DNA from: Kistimonas sp. bin40
GTDB lineage: Bacteria > Pseudomonadota > Gammaproteobacteria > Pseudomonadales > Endozoicomonadaceae
Assembly: GCA_002238585.1 (NCBI GenBank)
Contig: MPMQ01000006.1
Location: 25,419 to 89,418 of the forward strand
Direction: 5' to 3'
Length of the DNA stretch: 64,000 nucleotides
Made by a program: the position numbers and the translations under genes. Shown piece after piece: positions 19,410 through 29,889 of this stretch (position 1 is its first letter; the number at the start of each line of letters is the position of its first letter). The notes under the pieces are model-generated. The model did not search any database, had not been told where the DNA came from, and saw only the letters and a list, made by a program, of their open reading frames with translations.

Positions 19410-21248
19410 TCAATACACTGCTCGCCAGATTTCAGTTTCCACAGGAGATATCAACGCCTGCCAGAAAGCCATGTCATCATCTGTGAGAGCCAAGGGCGCG
19501 GCATCCGGCGCAGGCACACCGGTACGCTGCTGTGACCAGGACGGCCAGAGGGCGCCCAGATCAACGGCACCTGCCAGGTAGTCGGACAGGTCCTGATCTT
19601 GTGGGGGCAGGGGTTGCCATCCCGCGACTTCTGCGGCTTGCAACAAAGACAACGGGGGGTTCTCAAGCCAGGGAAACGGATTTTGTATCCCGCGAGGCTC
19701 GGCGCTGTCGTCGGCGCGCTGCTGCACGCCGGACGCCACTGTCATTGAGGGGCACAAATCCTCATGCGCAGCACCGATGCTCTGGCGATCCCGGGCCGCA
19801 GCAGCGCTGACAGAAGCAGACTCTGGTACTACCGACAAGTGCTGGTCAGCTGCAACGCGCCGGGCACGGCTTGCGCGGCCTCCCTGAGAAGGCTGGTGCC
19901 CGGCGGAGACGTCAAAGTGCACAGACATGTCTGTGCGCCGTCCCCGCCAGCAAGCCTTGTATTTGAGGTGGGCGCGCAAGTGGTTTTTCAGACGGACTGA
20001 TTGTATGCACACATAGCCGCAACCTTCATGGGAACAGGCACCGGATTGTTCTCCTGCGTGGCGGAGCAAGTGGTTTTTCAGACTGCCTGATTGTATGCAC
20101 GCATATCCGCAACCTTCATGGGGACAGACAAAGGGTTTTTCCCCGGTGTGGCGGCGCTGGTGCTGTGTCAGGTGAGTGGATCGTCCAAAGGTGCGCCCAC
20201 AACCTTCATGGGGGCAGGCAAAGGGTTTTTCCCGGGTGTGGATGCGCAAATGGATTTTCAGATTGCTGGGTTTTGTGCACGAATACCTGCAGCGTTCATA
20301 GGGACAGATACAGGGTTTTTCTCCTGCGTGCCAGAACAGGTGCGTTTTCAGACTGTCTCGTTGTCTGCACGAATAGCCGCAGCTTTCATGGGGACAGACA
20401 AAGGGTTTTTCCCCGGTGTGGCGGCGCTTGTGCTGTCTCAGGTGACCCGGTTGTCCAAACGCGCGCCCACAACCTTCATGTGGGCAGACAAAAGTTTTCA
20501 TCCGGGTGTGGACGCGCACATGTTTTATGAGATTGGCTGATACGCTGAACCAATGGCCGCAGCTTTCCCAGGGACAGACAAAGGGTTTTTCCCCAGTGTG
20601 GCCACGCTTGTGCTGTGTCAGGTAACCCGATTGTCCAAACGCGCGCCCACAACCTGGATGTGGACAGACAAAGGGCTTTTCCCGGGTGTGGACACGCAAG
20701 TGACTTTTCAGTCTGCTGGAGTCCGTGCATCTATATCCACAGCTGTCCCAGGGACAGACAAAGGTTTTTTCCCCGGTGTGGATATACCAGTGTTTTTTCA
20801 GATTGCCAGGTTGTGCGCTTGCATATCCACAGCCTTCCCAGGGACAACCAAAGGGCGTTTCCCCAGCGTGAGAACGCAGGTGTACAGCAAGAGCTCCTGA
20901 TTGTGTGGACGCGTATCTACAACCTGCGTGAAAACAGGCAAAAGGTTTTTCTCCTGAGTGGATGCGCTCGTGCTTTCTCAGGTTGTTCGTATGTGCGCAT
21001 GAATATCCACAGCCTTCGTAGGGACAGACATGGATTTTTTTCCTGGAGTCGCTGCACGGGCGTGCCTTGCGGCCCCTTGTGCTCCCTGACCCTTGTGCCC
21101 CTCCCTCGCGCAAGGCAGCACGAGGTTGCCGGTGGACGCAGACCGGCTGCCGGGCGGCTTGCCTGGGCGGGAGACGCGGGGTACTGGCAAGCGGCGCTGA
21201 CACGAGGCCTGGCTCCCGTTGTTCGGGATGTGTTGGCACAGTAAACAT
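19410..21248 (-). CDS. ZF13: C2H2 zinc-finger protein, 12 fingers
   Basis: 612 aa from ATG ([12 protein letters not shown]); TTG at 21269. Twelve fingers at about residues 68-430 include helices [77 protein letters not shown] and QSVRLKN. A pattern of about three fingers (CGY type, CGY type, CGRAFG type) recurs. Its first 65 residues and first three fingers are close to ZF14, and it forms a cluster with ZF14 and ZF15. The C-terminal domain has DLSDYLAG and [15 protein letters not shown]. Confidence 0.93.
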   Translation of the reverse strand: MFTVPTHPEQREPGLVSAPLASTPRLPPRQAARQPVCVHRQPRAALREGGAQGSGSTRGRKARPCSDSRKKIHVCPYEGCGYSCAHTNNLRKHERIHSGEKPFACFHAGCRYASTQSGALAVHLRSHAGETPFGCPWEGCGYASAQPGNLKKHWYIHTGEKTFVCPWDSCGYRCTDSSRLKSHLRVHTREKPFVCPHPGCGRAFGQSGYLTQHKRGHTGEKPFVCPWESCGHWFSVSANLIKHVRVHTRMKTFVCPHEGCGRAFGQPGHLRQHKRRHTGEKPFVCPHESCGYSCRQRDSLKTHLFWHAGEKPCICPYERCRYSCTKPSNLKIHLRIHTREKPFACPHEGCGRTFGRSTHLTQHQRRHTGEKPFVCPHEGCGYACIQSGSLKNHLLRHAGEQSGACSHEGCGYVCIQSVRLKNHLRAHLKYKACWRGRRTDMSVHFDVSAGHQPSQGGRASRARRVAADQHLSVVPESASVSAAAARDRQSIGAAHEDLCPSMTVASGVQQRADDSAEPRGIQNPFPWLENPPLSLLQAAEVAGWQPLPPQDQDLSDYLAGAVDLGALWPSWSQQRTGVPAPDAAPLALTDDDMAFWQALISPVETEIWRAVY

Positions 21249-21388
21249 ATCCAGCGAAAACCTGAGCAATCAACGTTGGGACTTGGACAACAGTGGCACG
21301 CTGGTGTGACGCCCGGCAGCTGACCAGCCTGCCAGCCATGCTGTCCAGGCGCGGGACCTGCCACCGGCCCGATTTAAGGCACTGGTCG

Positions 21389-23128
21389 TCAGTTTTGAGT
21401 ATCCGCACAAGAAAGCAAGGCCTGCCAGAAAGCCTTGTCATCATCCGTGCGAGAGGCGACAGCGGCATCCGGGACAAACGCGCCAGGACTCTGCTGTGAG
21501 AACGCGGGCCAGCAGGAGCTGTCAGCAAGGAATCTGGTCAGCCAGTCGGGTATATCACAATCTGATGCAGGTAGCGGCTCACGCCCTGCGAGCTCCACGA
21601 CTGGTGACCAGGACACCGGGGGAAGTCCCGGCCCTGGGGACAGATTGTCTGCCCCGTCAGGCGTGAAGTCCCTGTCACGCAACTGATGCACACCGGGCAG
21701 TTCTGGCGTTGTGGGGCAGATCCTGCCGCAGTCCGACCCGGTGCTCTGGCGCCCCGGATCCGCTTCAGATCCTGTAGCCGCCGGGACGCCAGCACAGCCC
21801 CCGACTGCAAGGGCCGCGAAATACGAGGGGGCCTTTTGCACAGGAAACCTGGGCCCTGGCAGCCTCTGCAATCTTCTCGCCCCTGTGCCGGCTTCACGGC
21901 AGCGGAGCCGGCCGGCACTGTCCTGGCGCATGGGATGCTTCTCACAAGGCGCTGATGGCACAGACCGGTTTGTGCTCCCCGTGCGCCAACCAACAACGGG
22001 GCTTTTTGCCGAGTGAAGCCGCAAGTGTCTTTTCAGACCGCTTGCCTGTGCGAACGACCATCCACAGCCTTCGCAGGGACAGACAAAAGGCTTTTCTCCT
22101 GAGTGCGTGCGCAGGTGCGGTGTCAGGTGGGCCAAGCGTACAAACGAACGTCCACAACCCTCATAGGGACAAGCAAAGGTTCCCTGGCGCAAGTGAGCGC
22201 GCAAATGAGCACACAAGTGTATGTTCAGACTGCGTGCGTGGTTGCACAAATATCCACAGTTTTCCCAGGGACAGACAAAGAGGTTTTCCCCTGTGTGGCA
22301 ACGCTTGTGCTGTGTCAGGTGAGAAGATTGTCCAAACGCGCGCCCACAACCTCCATGACGGCAGACAAAGGGTTTTTCCCGGGTGTGGACGCGCAAATGG
22401 CTTTTCAGATTGCTTGTTGTCATGCACGAATGGCCGCAGCTTTCATAGGGACAGACAAAGGGTTTCTCCCCGGCGTGCCGGCGCAAGTGGTTTTTCAGAC
22501 TGCTTATATGTATGGACGAATATCCACAACTTTCCCAGGAACAGACAAAAGGTTTTTCCCCGGTGTGCCGACGCAAATGGCTTTTGAGAATGCCGGATTG
22601 TATGGACGCATATCCACAACTTTCCCAGGGACAGACAAAGGGTTTTTCCCCGGTGTGGCGACGCAAGTGGTTTTTCAGATTGCCAGATTGTGCGCTCGCA
22701 TATCCACAGCCGTCCCAGGGACAGACATAGGGCGTTTTTCCCGAGTGATAACGCAGGTGTACAACAAGAGCACCCGGTTGTGTGGACGCGTATCTACAAC
22801 CGGCGTGGAAACAGACAAAAGGTTTTTCTCCGGAGTGGATGCGCTTGTGCTTTTCCAGGTTGAATGGATAGATGGACGCATAGCAGCAGCCTTCGTAGGG
22901 ACAGAAACCTTTTTCCTTTCCTGGGTGGGGGCTCGGGCCAGGCTTGCGGCCCCTTCTGGTCCCGGGCCCCTGTGCCCCTGCCTCACGCAAGGCAGCACAA
23001 GGTTGCCGGCGCACGCAAACCGGCAGCCGGGTGGCTTGCTTTGTGTGCGGGAGACGCGGGGAACGGGCAAGCTGCGCTGACACGAGGCCTGGCTCCCGTT
23101 GTTCGGGATGCGTTGTAACAGTGAACAT
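21389..23128 (-). CDS. ZF14: C2H2 zinc-finger protein, 10 fingers
   Basis: 579 aa from ATG (MFTVTTHPEQRE); TTG at 23149. Ten fingers at about residues 70-380 have helices YPFNLEK, QPGALVV, QSGNLKN, QSGILKS, HISSLKN, TTSNLKS, QSSHLTQ, HARSLNI, RLAHLTP and QASGLKR. Fingers 3 to 5 are very similar and look like successive 90-bp duplications. Finger 8 is followed by an expanded H-L-R-A-H-L-R stretch that lengthens the inter-finger linker by several residues. The C-terminal domain has DIPDWLTR, DSSCWPA and [15 protein letters not shown]. Confidence 0.93.
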   Translation of the reverse strand: MFTVTTHPEQREPGLVSAQLARSPRLPHTKQATRLPVCVRRQPCAALREAGAQGPGTRRGRKPGPSPHPGKEKGFCPYEGCCYASIYPFNLEKHKRIHSGEKPFVCFHAGCRYASTQPGALVVHLRYHSGKTPYVCPWDGCGYASAQSGNLKNHLRRHTGEKPFVCPWESCGYASIQSGILKSHLRRHTGEKPFVCSWESCGYSSIHISSLKNHLRRHAGEKPFVCPYESCGHSCMTTSNLKSHLRVHTREKPFVCRHGGCGRAFGQSSHLTQHKRCHTGENLFVCPWENCGYLCNHARSLNIHLCAHLRAHLRQGTFACPYEGCGRSFVRLAHLTPHLRTHSGEKPFVCPCEGCGWSFAQASGLKRHLRLHSAKSPVVGWRTGSTNRSVPSAPCEKHPMRQDSAGRLRCREAGTGARRLQRLPGPRFPVQKAPSYFAALAVGGCAGVPAATGSEADPGRQSTGSDCGRICPTTPELPGVHQLRDRDFTPDGADNLSPGPGLPPVSWSPVVELAGREPLPASDCDIPDWLTRFLADSSCWPAFSQQSPGAFVPDAAVASRTDDDKAFWQALLSCADTQN

Positions 23129-23198
23129 ATCCAGCGAAAACCTGAGCAATCAACGTTGGGGCTTGGACAACAGTTGCACGCTGGTGTGACGCCCGGCA

Positions 23199-23216
23199 GC
23201 TGACAAGCCTGCCAGC
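23199..23216. promoter_or_regulatory. Leader inverted repeat of ZF14
   Basis: GCTGACAAGCCTGCCAGC, about 70-90 bp upstream of the ZF14 ATG. It is the most common form of the array-wide palindrome in the left half of the window. Confidence 0.5.
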
Positions 23217-23256
23217 TATGCTGCCTGGCAGCAGGCCCGACTCAAGGCGCTGATCG

Positions 23257-24699
23257 TCAGGTTTGAGTATCCGCACAAGAAAGCAAGGCCTGCCAGAAAG
23301 CCTTGTCACCCTCGGCGCGAGACACGAAAGCGGCATCCGGGACAACCGCGCCTGTACTCTGCGGTAAGTGTGATGGCCAGCAGGAGCTGTCATCAAGGAA
23401 TCTGGTCAGCCAGTCGGGCGTAGCCAAATCCTGTGCCGGTAGCGGCTCAAGCCCTGCGAACTCCACGACTGGTGACAAAGACACCGGAGGCCGTCCCGTC
23501 AGCTGGCCTGCTGGTGCAACCGCCTGTCCACCGCCTTCAGGTGAACAAACAAAGGGTTTTTCGCGCGAATGACCGCCCAGGTGTGTGTGCAGCTGGCGTA
23601 AGTGTGTTTTCAGATTGCGTAAGTGTCTGTAGGAAGATCCACAGCCTTGCCTGGGACAGACAAAGGGTTTTGCTCTTGTGTGGCAGCGCTTGTGCTGTGC
23701 CAGGTAAGTGAATCGTGCAAACGCACGCTCACAACCTTGATGGGGGCAGACAAAGGACTTTTCCCCGGTGTGGTGGCGTATATGCTTTGCCAGATTGCCT
23801 GATTGTGCGCTCGCATATCCACAGCCGACACGGGGACAAACAAAGGGTTTTTCCCCGGTGTGGCAGCGCTGGTGCTGTTTCAGGTGAGTGCCTCGTCCAA
23901 ACGCACGCCCACAACCTTCATGGGGGCAGACAAAAGGTTTTATCCGGGTGTGGACGCGCACATGGCTTTTCATGTTGCTTGCTTTCATGCACGAATATCC
24001 ACAGCTTTCCCAGGGACAGACACAGGGTTTCTCTCCTGCGTGCCAGCGCAAGTGGTGTTTCAGACTGGCTGAGTTCAGGCACGAATATCCGCAGCTTTCC
24101 CAGGGACAGATACAGGGTTTCTCTCCTGCGTGCCAGCGCAAGTGGTGTTTCAGACTGGCTGAGTGCAGGCACGAATAGCCGCAATTTTCCCAGGGACAGA
24201 TAAAGGGTTTTTCTCCTGTGTGGCGGCACTTGTGCTGCGCCAGATAAGCGGGTGCTCCAAACACGCGCCCACAACCCTCGTGTGGGCAGACAAAGTGTCG
24301 TTCCCGGGTGTGGACGCGCCAGTGGTTTTTCAGCCTGGTTGATTCATGGCACGCATATCCACAGCTTTCCCAGGGACAGACAAAGCGCTTTACTCCAGAG
24401 TGAACATACTGGTGTCGTGCAAGAGAACCGGCTTGTGTGGACGCGTATCCACAGCCGGCGTGGAAACAGACAAAAGGTTTTTTCCCTGAGTGGATGCGCT
24501 GGTGCGTTTTCAGGTTGTTTAAATAGCTGGACACATAGCCACAGCCTTCGTAGGGACAGAAAAATTTTTTCTTTTCCGGGCGGACGCGAAGCGGCAGCCG
24601 GGCTGTCTGTCTCTTGCGCGCAAGACGGAGGGAACCGGCGGCCTGCGCTGACACCAGACCAGGCTCCCGTTTTTCAGGGTGCGCTCTAACAGGAAGCAT
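23257..24699 (-). CDS. ZF15: C2H2 zinc-finger protein, 11 fingers, short linker
   Basis: 480 aa from ATG (MLPVRAHPEKRE); an in-frame start lies at 24720. The N-terminal module is short (about 45 residues). Eleven fingers have helices YLNNLKT, QAGSLAR, ESTRLKN, APAYLAQ, HSASLKH, NSASLKH, KASNMKS, RGTHLKQ, QSGNLAK, RFTYLAQ and HLRNLKT. Fingers 5 and 6 are near-identical 90-bp copies. A twelfth (CSPEGGGQAV) is ligand-poor and runs quickly into the tail, so most of the linker is missing, as in ZF9. The C-terminal domain has ATPDWLTR, DSSCWPS and [15 protein letters not shown], where the acidic run is weakened to AEGD. Confidence 0.93.
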   Translation of the reverse strand: MLPVRAHPEKREPGLVSAQAAGSLRLARKRQTARLPLRVRPEKKKFFCPYEGCGYVSSYLNNLKTHQRIHSGKKPFVCFHAGCGYASTQAGSLARHQYVHSGVKRFVCPWESCGYACHESTRLKNHWRVHTRERHFVCPHEGCGRVFGAPAYLAQHKCRHTGEKPFICPWENCGYSCLHSASLKHHLRWHAGEKPCICPWESCGYSCLNSASLKHHLRWHAGEKPCVCPWESCGYSCMKASNMKSHVRVHTRIKPFVCPHEGCGRAFGRGTHLKQHQRCHTGEKPFVCPRVGCGYASAQSGNLAKHIRHHTGEKSFVCPHQGCERAFARFTYLAQHKRCHTRAKPFVCPRQGCGSSYRHLRNLKTHLRQLHTHLGGHSREKPFVCSPEGGGQAVAPAGQLTGRPPVSLSPVVEFAGLEPLPAQDLATPDWLTRFLDDSSCWPSHLPQSTGAVVPDAAFVSRAEGDKAFWQALLSCADTQT

Positions 24700-24838
24700 A
24701 TCCATCGGAAACCTGAGCAATCAAAGTTGGGGCTTGGACAGCTGGAGCACTCTTATGTGGCAGCCGGCGCCTGACAAGCCGGCCAGCTATGTTGTCCAGG
24801 CGCGCAACCGGGAACCAGGACCGGCGGTGCTGCCCGAC

Positions 24839-26338
24839 TCAAGGCACTGATCGCCCGATTTCAGTGTCCGCAGGAGAAAGCAACGCCTGCCAGAAAGCCT
24901 GGTCATCATCGGTGCGAGACGCGCCAGCGGCATCCGTGGCAATCGCGCCGGTCCCCTGCGGTGACAAAGACGGCCAGCAGGGGCTCTCATCAAGGAAACC
25001 GGTCAGCCAGTCGGACATATCAAAATGCCTGGCAGGCACCGGTGGCAACCCCGCGAACTCTACGGCTGGTGGCAGAGGAGAAGGGGGCATGTCAGGCCAG
25101 GGGAATTGATCTTCTGCCCTGTCAGCTATGGCACTGGCACCGGTGGGCTGCTGCGACGCCAGTGTCACAGTGCGACGGGCGCGCTGGCGACCCCGGGCTG
25201 CCGCTGTCCCGGTGTCCACCTGAACGCCGGGACAGGCCGCAGCGGCACCGGGAAAGGAATACGATGGTTCTGGCGGCCAGCGCCTGTCAGCTTCAGCGTC
25301 GCGGGAACGGCGCGCGCTGTCTTTCTGAGGGGACCGCTGCCCACAGAAGTGGATACATTGCGCAGGCCTGTTTGTATCACCTTCCCGCCACCGGGCAAGG
25401 AGGTTCTCCCGGGTGTGGACACGCCAGCGTTTTTTCAGATGGCCGGCTTGCGTGAATGAACATTCACAGCCCCGGCAAAAACAGACACAGGTCTTTTCTC
25501 CCGCGTGAATGCGCAGGTGTCTTGTCAGCGAGCCTGACTGTGTAAATGAGCGTCCACAGCCGTCATGCAAACAGAAAAAGGGCTTTTCGCCTGAGTGCGT
25601 GCTCTGGTGGGCTGCCAGGTGCGTAGCGCGTGCAAACGGACGTCCACAACCCTCACGGGGGCAGACAAATCTCTTTCGTCTCGAATGGGTGTGCAGGTGT
25701 CGTAGCAGGGCGTTTTCCTGTGCGAACGAACGGCCACAGCCATCATGCGAGCAGACAAAGGGCTTTTCTTCCGGATGCGTGAGCAGGTGTCGTAGCAGGG
25801 AACTTGCCTGTGCGAATGAACGTCCACAGCCTTCATGTAAACAGAAAAAGGGCTTTTCTCCTGAGTGCGTGCGCAGGTGCTCTGTCAGGTGGCTTGATTG
25901 TCTGAACGCGCGCCCGCAGCCCTCCTGGGGACAGACAAAAGGTTTTTCTCCTGAGTGGCTGCGCTTGTGTCTTTGCAGGTCGCTTGATTGTACGAACGCA
26001 CGCCCACAGCCCTCCTGGGAACAGACAAAAGGCTTTTCTCTTGTGTGGCTGCGTTTGTGTCTTTGCAGGTCTCTTGATTGTCCGAACGCACGCCCACAGC
26101 CGCTCCAGGAACAGACAAAGCTTTTGTTCCTGATGCGGGTGCGCTGGTGTGCCTTCTGGCCCCTTTTGTCGCCGGAGCCTTGTCCACTGCCTTCGCGCAC
26201 GGCCGCACAAGCTTTCGCACCGACGGCGAGAGCAAACCGGGCTGCTCGTCTCCTGGGCGCGCGGCGGCCGGGACCGGCAGCCTCTTCTGGCGCGCGACAC
26301 AGTTGGCTTTTCTCGCAGCGCGTTGTCATAGAAAGCAT
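24839..26338 (-). CDS. ZF16: C2H2 zinc-finger protein, 8 fingers
   Basis: 499 aa from ATG (MLSMTTRCEKSQ); alternative start 26359. Eight fingers at about residues 70-310 have helices QSRDLQR, QSSDLQR, QSSHLTE, QASSLLR, QENALLR, RATHLAA, QSGSLTR and QAGHLKK. The eighth has Arg in place of the first zinc His. Fingers 1 and 2 are recent duplicates, as are 4 and 5. Every finger is of the CGRxF type, unlike the mixed CGY/CGR arrays of its neighbours. The C-terminal domain has DMSDWLTG, ESPCWPS and [15 protein letters not shown]. The gap to ZF17 is 221 bp, about 80 bp longer than usual. Confidence 0.93.
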   Translation of the reverse strand: MLSMTTRCEKSQLCRAPEEAAGPGRRAPRRRAARFALAVGAKACAAVREGSGQGSGDKRGQKAHQRTRIRNKSFVCSWSGCGRAFGQSRDLQRHKRSHTREKPFVCSQEGCGRAFVQSSDLQRHKRSHSGEKPFVCPQEGCGRAFRQSSHLTEHLRTHSGEKPFFCLHEGCGRSFAQASSLLRHLLTHPEEKPFVCSHDGCGRSFAQENALLRHLHTHSRRKRFVCPREGCGRPFARATHLAAHQSTHSGEKPFFCLHDGCGRSFTQSGSLTRHLRIHAGEKTCVCFCRGCECSFTQAGHLKKRWRVHTRENLLARWREGDTNRPAQCIHFCGQRSPQKDSARRSRDAEADRRWPPEPSYSFPGAAAACPGVQVDTGTAAARGRQRARRTVTLASQQPTGASAIADRAEDQFPWPDMPPSPLPPAVEFAGLPPVPARHFDMSDWLTGFLDESPCWPSLSPQGTGAIATDAAGASRTDDDQAFWQALLSPADTEIGRSVP

Positions 26339-26559
26339 GGCCACCGAAAACCTGATCAATCAAAGTCAAGGCCTGGACTCCCGTTGCACTGCCCTGTGAC
26401 GCCCGGCAGCTGACAAGTCTGGCAGCTATGCCAGCCGGGCGCAGATGACCTGAGCCCGGCAGCCGAAGTCCACGCAAGCCACCGGGAACGACCAGCGCGG
26501 CTCCGGCCCATGCGATGGCGCCCGGGCCCCGGCAGCCGCCCTTCAGCTCACAGCGCTGT

Positions 26560-27879
26560 TCATCTGGTCTGGATATCCGCTGGAGCAAGCAACGTCTGCC
26601 AGAACGCCTGGTCATCGTTTGTGTCACACAAGGCTGCTGCATCCGGGACAAACGCACCGGTTTCAGGCAATGAGAACAATGGCCAGCAGGGGCTCCCATC
26701 AAGAAAGTCGGTCGGCAGGTTAAACCTGTCAAAATCCTTCAGGGCCACAAGTTGTAACCCCGCGAACGCCGCCTCGTCCTGGTACGGGAAGGAAGGGGCA
26801 GGCCACTGCAATCGCTGCTGCTCATCAGCCATGAGGTTTGGGCGCGGCACCCCCTGCACTTCGGGCAGTGCTGTCTTTGTGAGGCCGGGCTTGCCACTGG
26901 CCAACCCGGTGCTCTGAAGATCCAGATCCGCTGCCAGTTCTGCATCCATCACAGCGCCGGGACAGGCCCCGGTGGCAATGCCGGCGCGAGACTGCTGTTG
27001 TGCCGGCAGCCCTTTGCTGACTTCAAGGCAGCGGGAAGGCTCTGCGCGGCTCCGGCCCATGCAATGGCCCCCGGAGCCCGGCTCGGACAGGTGCGTGCTC
27101 CCCGTCTGCGAGAAAACAAAGGGAGGGTCTCCTGAGTGAACGCACAAGTGCTGTGCCAAATGGGATGATTGCAGGAACGAACGTCTACAGCCTTTGTAAG
27201 GACAGACAAAAGATGTGTCTCTGGCGTGGAGACACCTGTGCCGTTTCAGGCTGACTGCAACCACGAACGCACGTCCACAGCCTTTATTGGGACAGACAAA
27301 AGGTCGTTCTCGTGAGTGGAAGCGCTTGTGCTGTTTCAGGTTGCTTGATTGCGCGCACGCATATCCACAACCTTCGCGAGGACAGACAAAGGGTCTCTCG
27401 CGTGAGTGAACCCGCAGGTGTATTGTCAGGTTGCCTGATTGTCCGAACGCGTTCCCACAGCCTTCATAGGGACAGACAAAAGGTTTTTCCCCTGAGTGGA
27501 CGCGCCAGTGTCTTTTCAGGTCGCTGGGGTGTGCATACAAATAGCCACAGCCTGCCTGGGGACAGACAAATGGTTTTCCGCCTGGGTGGCAGCCCTTGTG
27601 CCCTGTCAGTCGGGATGCCTGTGCCAACGAACGTCCACAGCCCTCCCAGGAACCGACAAAGCTTTTTTTGCCGGTACGCCTGCACAGCCGTGCCGTCCTG
27701 CCGCTTGTGTTGCCGCACGCTTGTTCATGGCTCCCGCACAAGGCGGCATCAGGTTTTGAGCTGACGGACACACAGCGCCGGGCGGCTTTTGTGCGTTGCG
27801 GGCAGCGCGGGGGTTGGGCCCCCTCTGCGGACACGCGAAAAAGTTGCCGTTTTCCCGGGTGAGTTGTTACAGGAGTCAT
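26560..27879 (-). CDS. ZF17: C2H2 zinc-finger protein, 6 finger units
   Basis: 439 aa from ATG (MTPVTTHPGKRQ); TTG at 27900. Six units at about residues 70-250. The first (FVGSWEGC) has Gly for its first Cys. Helices are QASRLTG, HPSDLKR, QSGNLTI, QSSNLKQ, VAVSLKR and QSSHLAQ. The linker holds an LQWPAPSFPYQDEAAFAGL segment. The C-terminal domain has FDRFNLPTD in place of the usual SDWLTG, then GSPCWPL and DTNDDQAFWQTLLAP. It is a short, slightly divergent member. Confidence 0.92.
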   Translation of the reverse strand: MTPVTTHPGKRQLFRVSAEGAQPPRCPQRTKAARRCVSVSSKPDAALCGSHEQACGNTSGRTARLCRRTGKKSFVGSWEGCGRSLAQASRLTGHKGCHPGGKPFVCPQAGCGYLYAHPSDLKRHWRVHSGEKPFVCPYEGCGNAFGQSGNLTIHLRVHSRERPFVCPREGCGYACAQSSNLKQHKRFHSRERPFVCPNKGCGRAFVVAVSLKRHRCLHARDTSFVCPYKGCRRSFLQSSHLAQHLCVHSGDPPFVFSQTGSTHLSEPGSGGHCMGRSRAEPSRCLEVSKGLPAQQQSRAGIATGACPGAVMDAELAADLDLQSTGLASGKPGLTKTALPEVQGVPRPNLMADEQQRLQWPAPSFPYQDEAAFAGLQLVALKDFDRFNLPTDFLDGSPCWPLFSLPETGAFVPDAAALCDTNDDQAFWQTLLAPADIQTR

Positions 27880-28015
27880 GGCCACCGAAATCCTGGGCAA
27901 TCAAGGCTGCGACTTGGACAACAAGAGCACTCTTATGTCACACCCGGCCGTTGACAAGCCTGTCATACCGTCCTGACACGGGGCCATGAACTGCGTCCGG
28001 CAACCGAAGTTCGGC

Positions 28016-29749
28016 TCAAGGCGCAGCTTGCGCGGTTTGGGGCTCCACGGGAGAAATCAACGCCTCCCAGAAAGCCTTGTCGTCATCTGTGAGAACCAGG
28101 GGGGCTGCATCCGGATCAAACGCGCCGCTACTGAGCCGCGACTGCCTGCCGGGGCTTTCATCGACAAACCCTGTCAGCCAGGCGGACATATCCAAAGTCT
28201 TGGCGGGCACCCATCCCAGCCCCGCCAACTTCACGTCCTGGCCGCAGGAAGAAGGGGGCAGGCCAGCCCTGCGCCCGTGCACCCGCTGTTGTTCCCCGTC
28301 GGGCGCAGTGCTGCTGTCGCGCAACGGATGCACTCCGCCCGGTGCTGGCGTTGTGGGGCAGAGCCTGTCGCTGCCACACCAGGGACTCTGGCGATCCAGA
28401 TCCGCCGCAGGTCCTGCACCCGTCGCAACAGCCTGCCTGGCCCCGGCTGCAAGGGAAGAAAGATATGAGGACTCTGTGTGCGCAGGCAACCTGCGCCCTG
28501 ACGGCCTGTGTTTTGTTGTCGTCCCTGAGCCGACGTCAAGGGACCGGGAGCGGCCTGCGCTGTCCCTGCGCTGGTGCCTGGCACCTGAGGGCACCAACAA
28601 CTTTGTGCTCTCCTCTCCCAAGCAGGCCAAGAGAGGTGGCTGGGCGTGGACACGCCAGTGGTTGATAAAATCTCCTCGTCGCATGAATGAACGTCCACAG
28701 CCTTCCCGGGCACAGACCAAAGGTTTTTCGCCTGAGTGAGCGCGCCAGTGTCGCGTCAGACAGTTCGATCGCATAAACCATTTGCCGCAGCCATCATGTT
28801 GACAGACAAGGGGTTTTCTTTCCGCGTGGACGCACTGGTGTCTTTTCAGCGCGTTTGCTTGTACGCACGCATATCCACAGCCTTCCCAGGAACAGACAAA
28901 AGGCTTTTCTCCTGAGTGGCAGCGCTTGTGTTTTTTCATGTCGCCCGATTGCACGCACGAATACCCACAGCCTTCGTGGGGACAGATAAAGGCTTTTTTG
29001 CCGGAGTGGACGGGCAAGTGTTGTGTCAGGCTGGCGGCGTGTGCAAACGCGCGCCCGCAATCCTCATAGGTACAGATGAAGGGTTTTTCTCCTGTATGGC
29101 GGCGCTTGTGCTGTTTCAGGTTGCCCCGTTGTGTGCACGCATATGAACAGCCTTCGAGAGGACAGACAAAGGGTTTTTTCCTGGAGTGGATGCGCGCGTG
29201 TTGTGTCCGGTTTATGGCATATGCGAACGCGCGCCCACAGCTCTCATAGGGACAGAAAAAAGGTTTTTTCCCGGAATGTGTATGCAAGTGTTTTTTGAGA
29301 TAGATCAGTCGTGCGAACGGCCGTCCGCAACCTTCACGGGGACAAATAAAAGACTTTTCTCCTGAATGACGGTACAGGTGTTCTGCCAGGTGAGCTGATT
29401 GTGCGAACGAATGTCCACAGCTTGCATGCGGACAGACAAAAGGTTTTGCTCGCGCGTGAACGCGCAGGTGATTTCTCAGGCTGACTGACTGTGTGAACGC
29501 TTGCCCACAGCCGTCAGAAGGACAGACCCAGGTTCTTTTTCCCGTGCCGATGCGCTGGTGTTCCAGCCGGCCTCTTGTGCCGACGGGTCCTTGTTTACAG
29601 CCCCCGGACACGGCAGCAAATCGTTCCGGCTGGGCCTGGACAGGACGCCGGACGGCTTTTCGCTTCAGCAAGAGGTGGAGAGGACCGGCTTGCTCTACAG
29701 GCGCGAGACAGGATCCCCGTTTTCCGGGGTGAGTTATCACAGCACGCAT
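28016..29749 (-). CDS. ZF18: C2H2 zinc-finger protein, 10 fingers
   Basis: 577 aa from ATG (MRAVITHPGKRG); TTG at 29770. Ten intact fingers at about residues 72-372 have helices QSVSLRN, QSAHLAE, RLIYLKK, YAINRTQ, QRGNLKQ, HAASLTQ, QSGDMKK, QANALKR, RSNCLTR and RRGDFIN. The linker contains R-R-D-S-A-G-R-S-R and Pro-rich segments. The C-terminal domain has DMSAWLTG, ESPGRQS and [15 protein letters not shown]. The zinc ligands are fully kept. Confidence 0.93.
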   Translation of the reverse strand: MRAVITHPGKRGSCLAPVEQAGPLHLLLKRKAVRRPVQAQPERFAAVSGGCKQGPVGTRGRLEHQRIGTGKRTWVCPSDGCGQAFTQSVSLRNHLRVHARAKPFVCPHASCGHSFAQSAHLAEHLYRHSGEKSFICPREGCGRPFARLIYLKKHLHTHSGKKPFFCPYESCGRAFAYAINRTQHARIHSRKKPFVCPLEGCSYACTQRGNLKQHKRRHTGEKPFICTYEDCGRAFAHAASLTQHLPVHSGKKAFICPHEGCGYSCVQSGDMKKHKRCHSGEKPFVCSWEGCGYACVQANALKRHQCVHAERKPLVCQHDGCGKWFMRSNCLTRHWRAHSGEKPLVCAREGCGRSFMRRGDFINHWRVHAQPPLLACLGEESTKLLVPSGARHQRRDSAGRSRSLDVGSGTTTKHRPSGRRLPAHTESSYLSSLAAGARQAVATGAGPAADLDRQSPWCGSDRLCPTTPAPGGVHPLRDSSTAPDGEQQRVHGRRAGLPPSSCGQDVKLAGLGWVPAKTLDMSAWLTGFVDESPGRQSRLSSGAFDPDAAPLVLTDDDKAFWEALISPVEPQTAQAAP

Positions 29750-29889
29750 GGGCTCCGGGAACCTGAACAATCAACACTGCGTCTTGGACAGCCGGTGTAC
29801 CCTTGTGTGACACCCGGCGGCTGACAAGCCTGCCAGCTATGCTGTCCAGGCGCGGCACCCTGCCCGGAGACCGACGGCCGAAGTCCCAC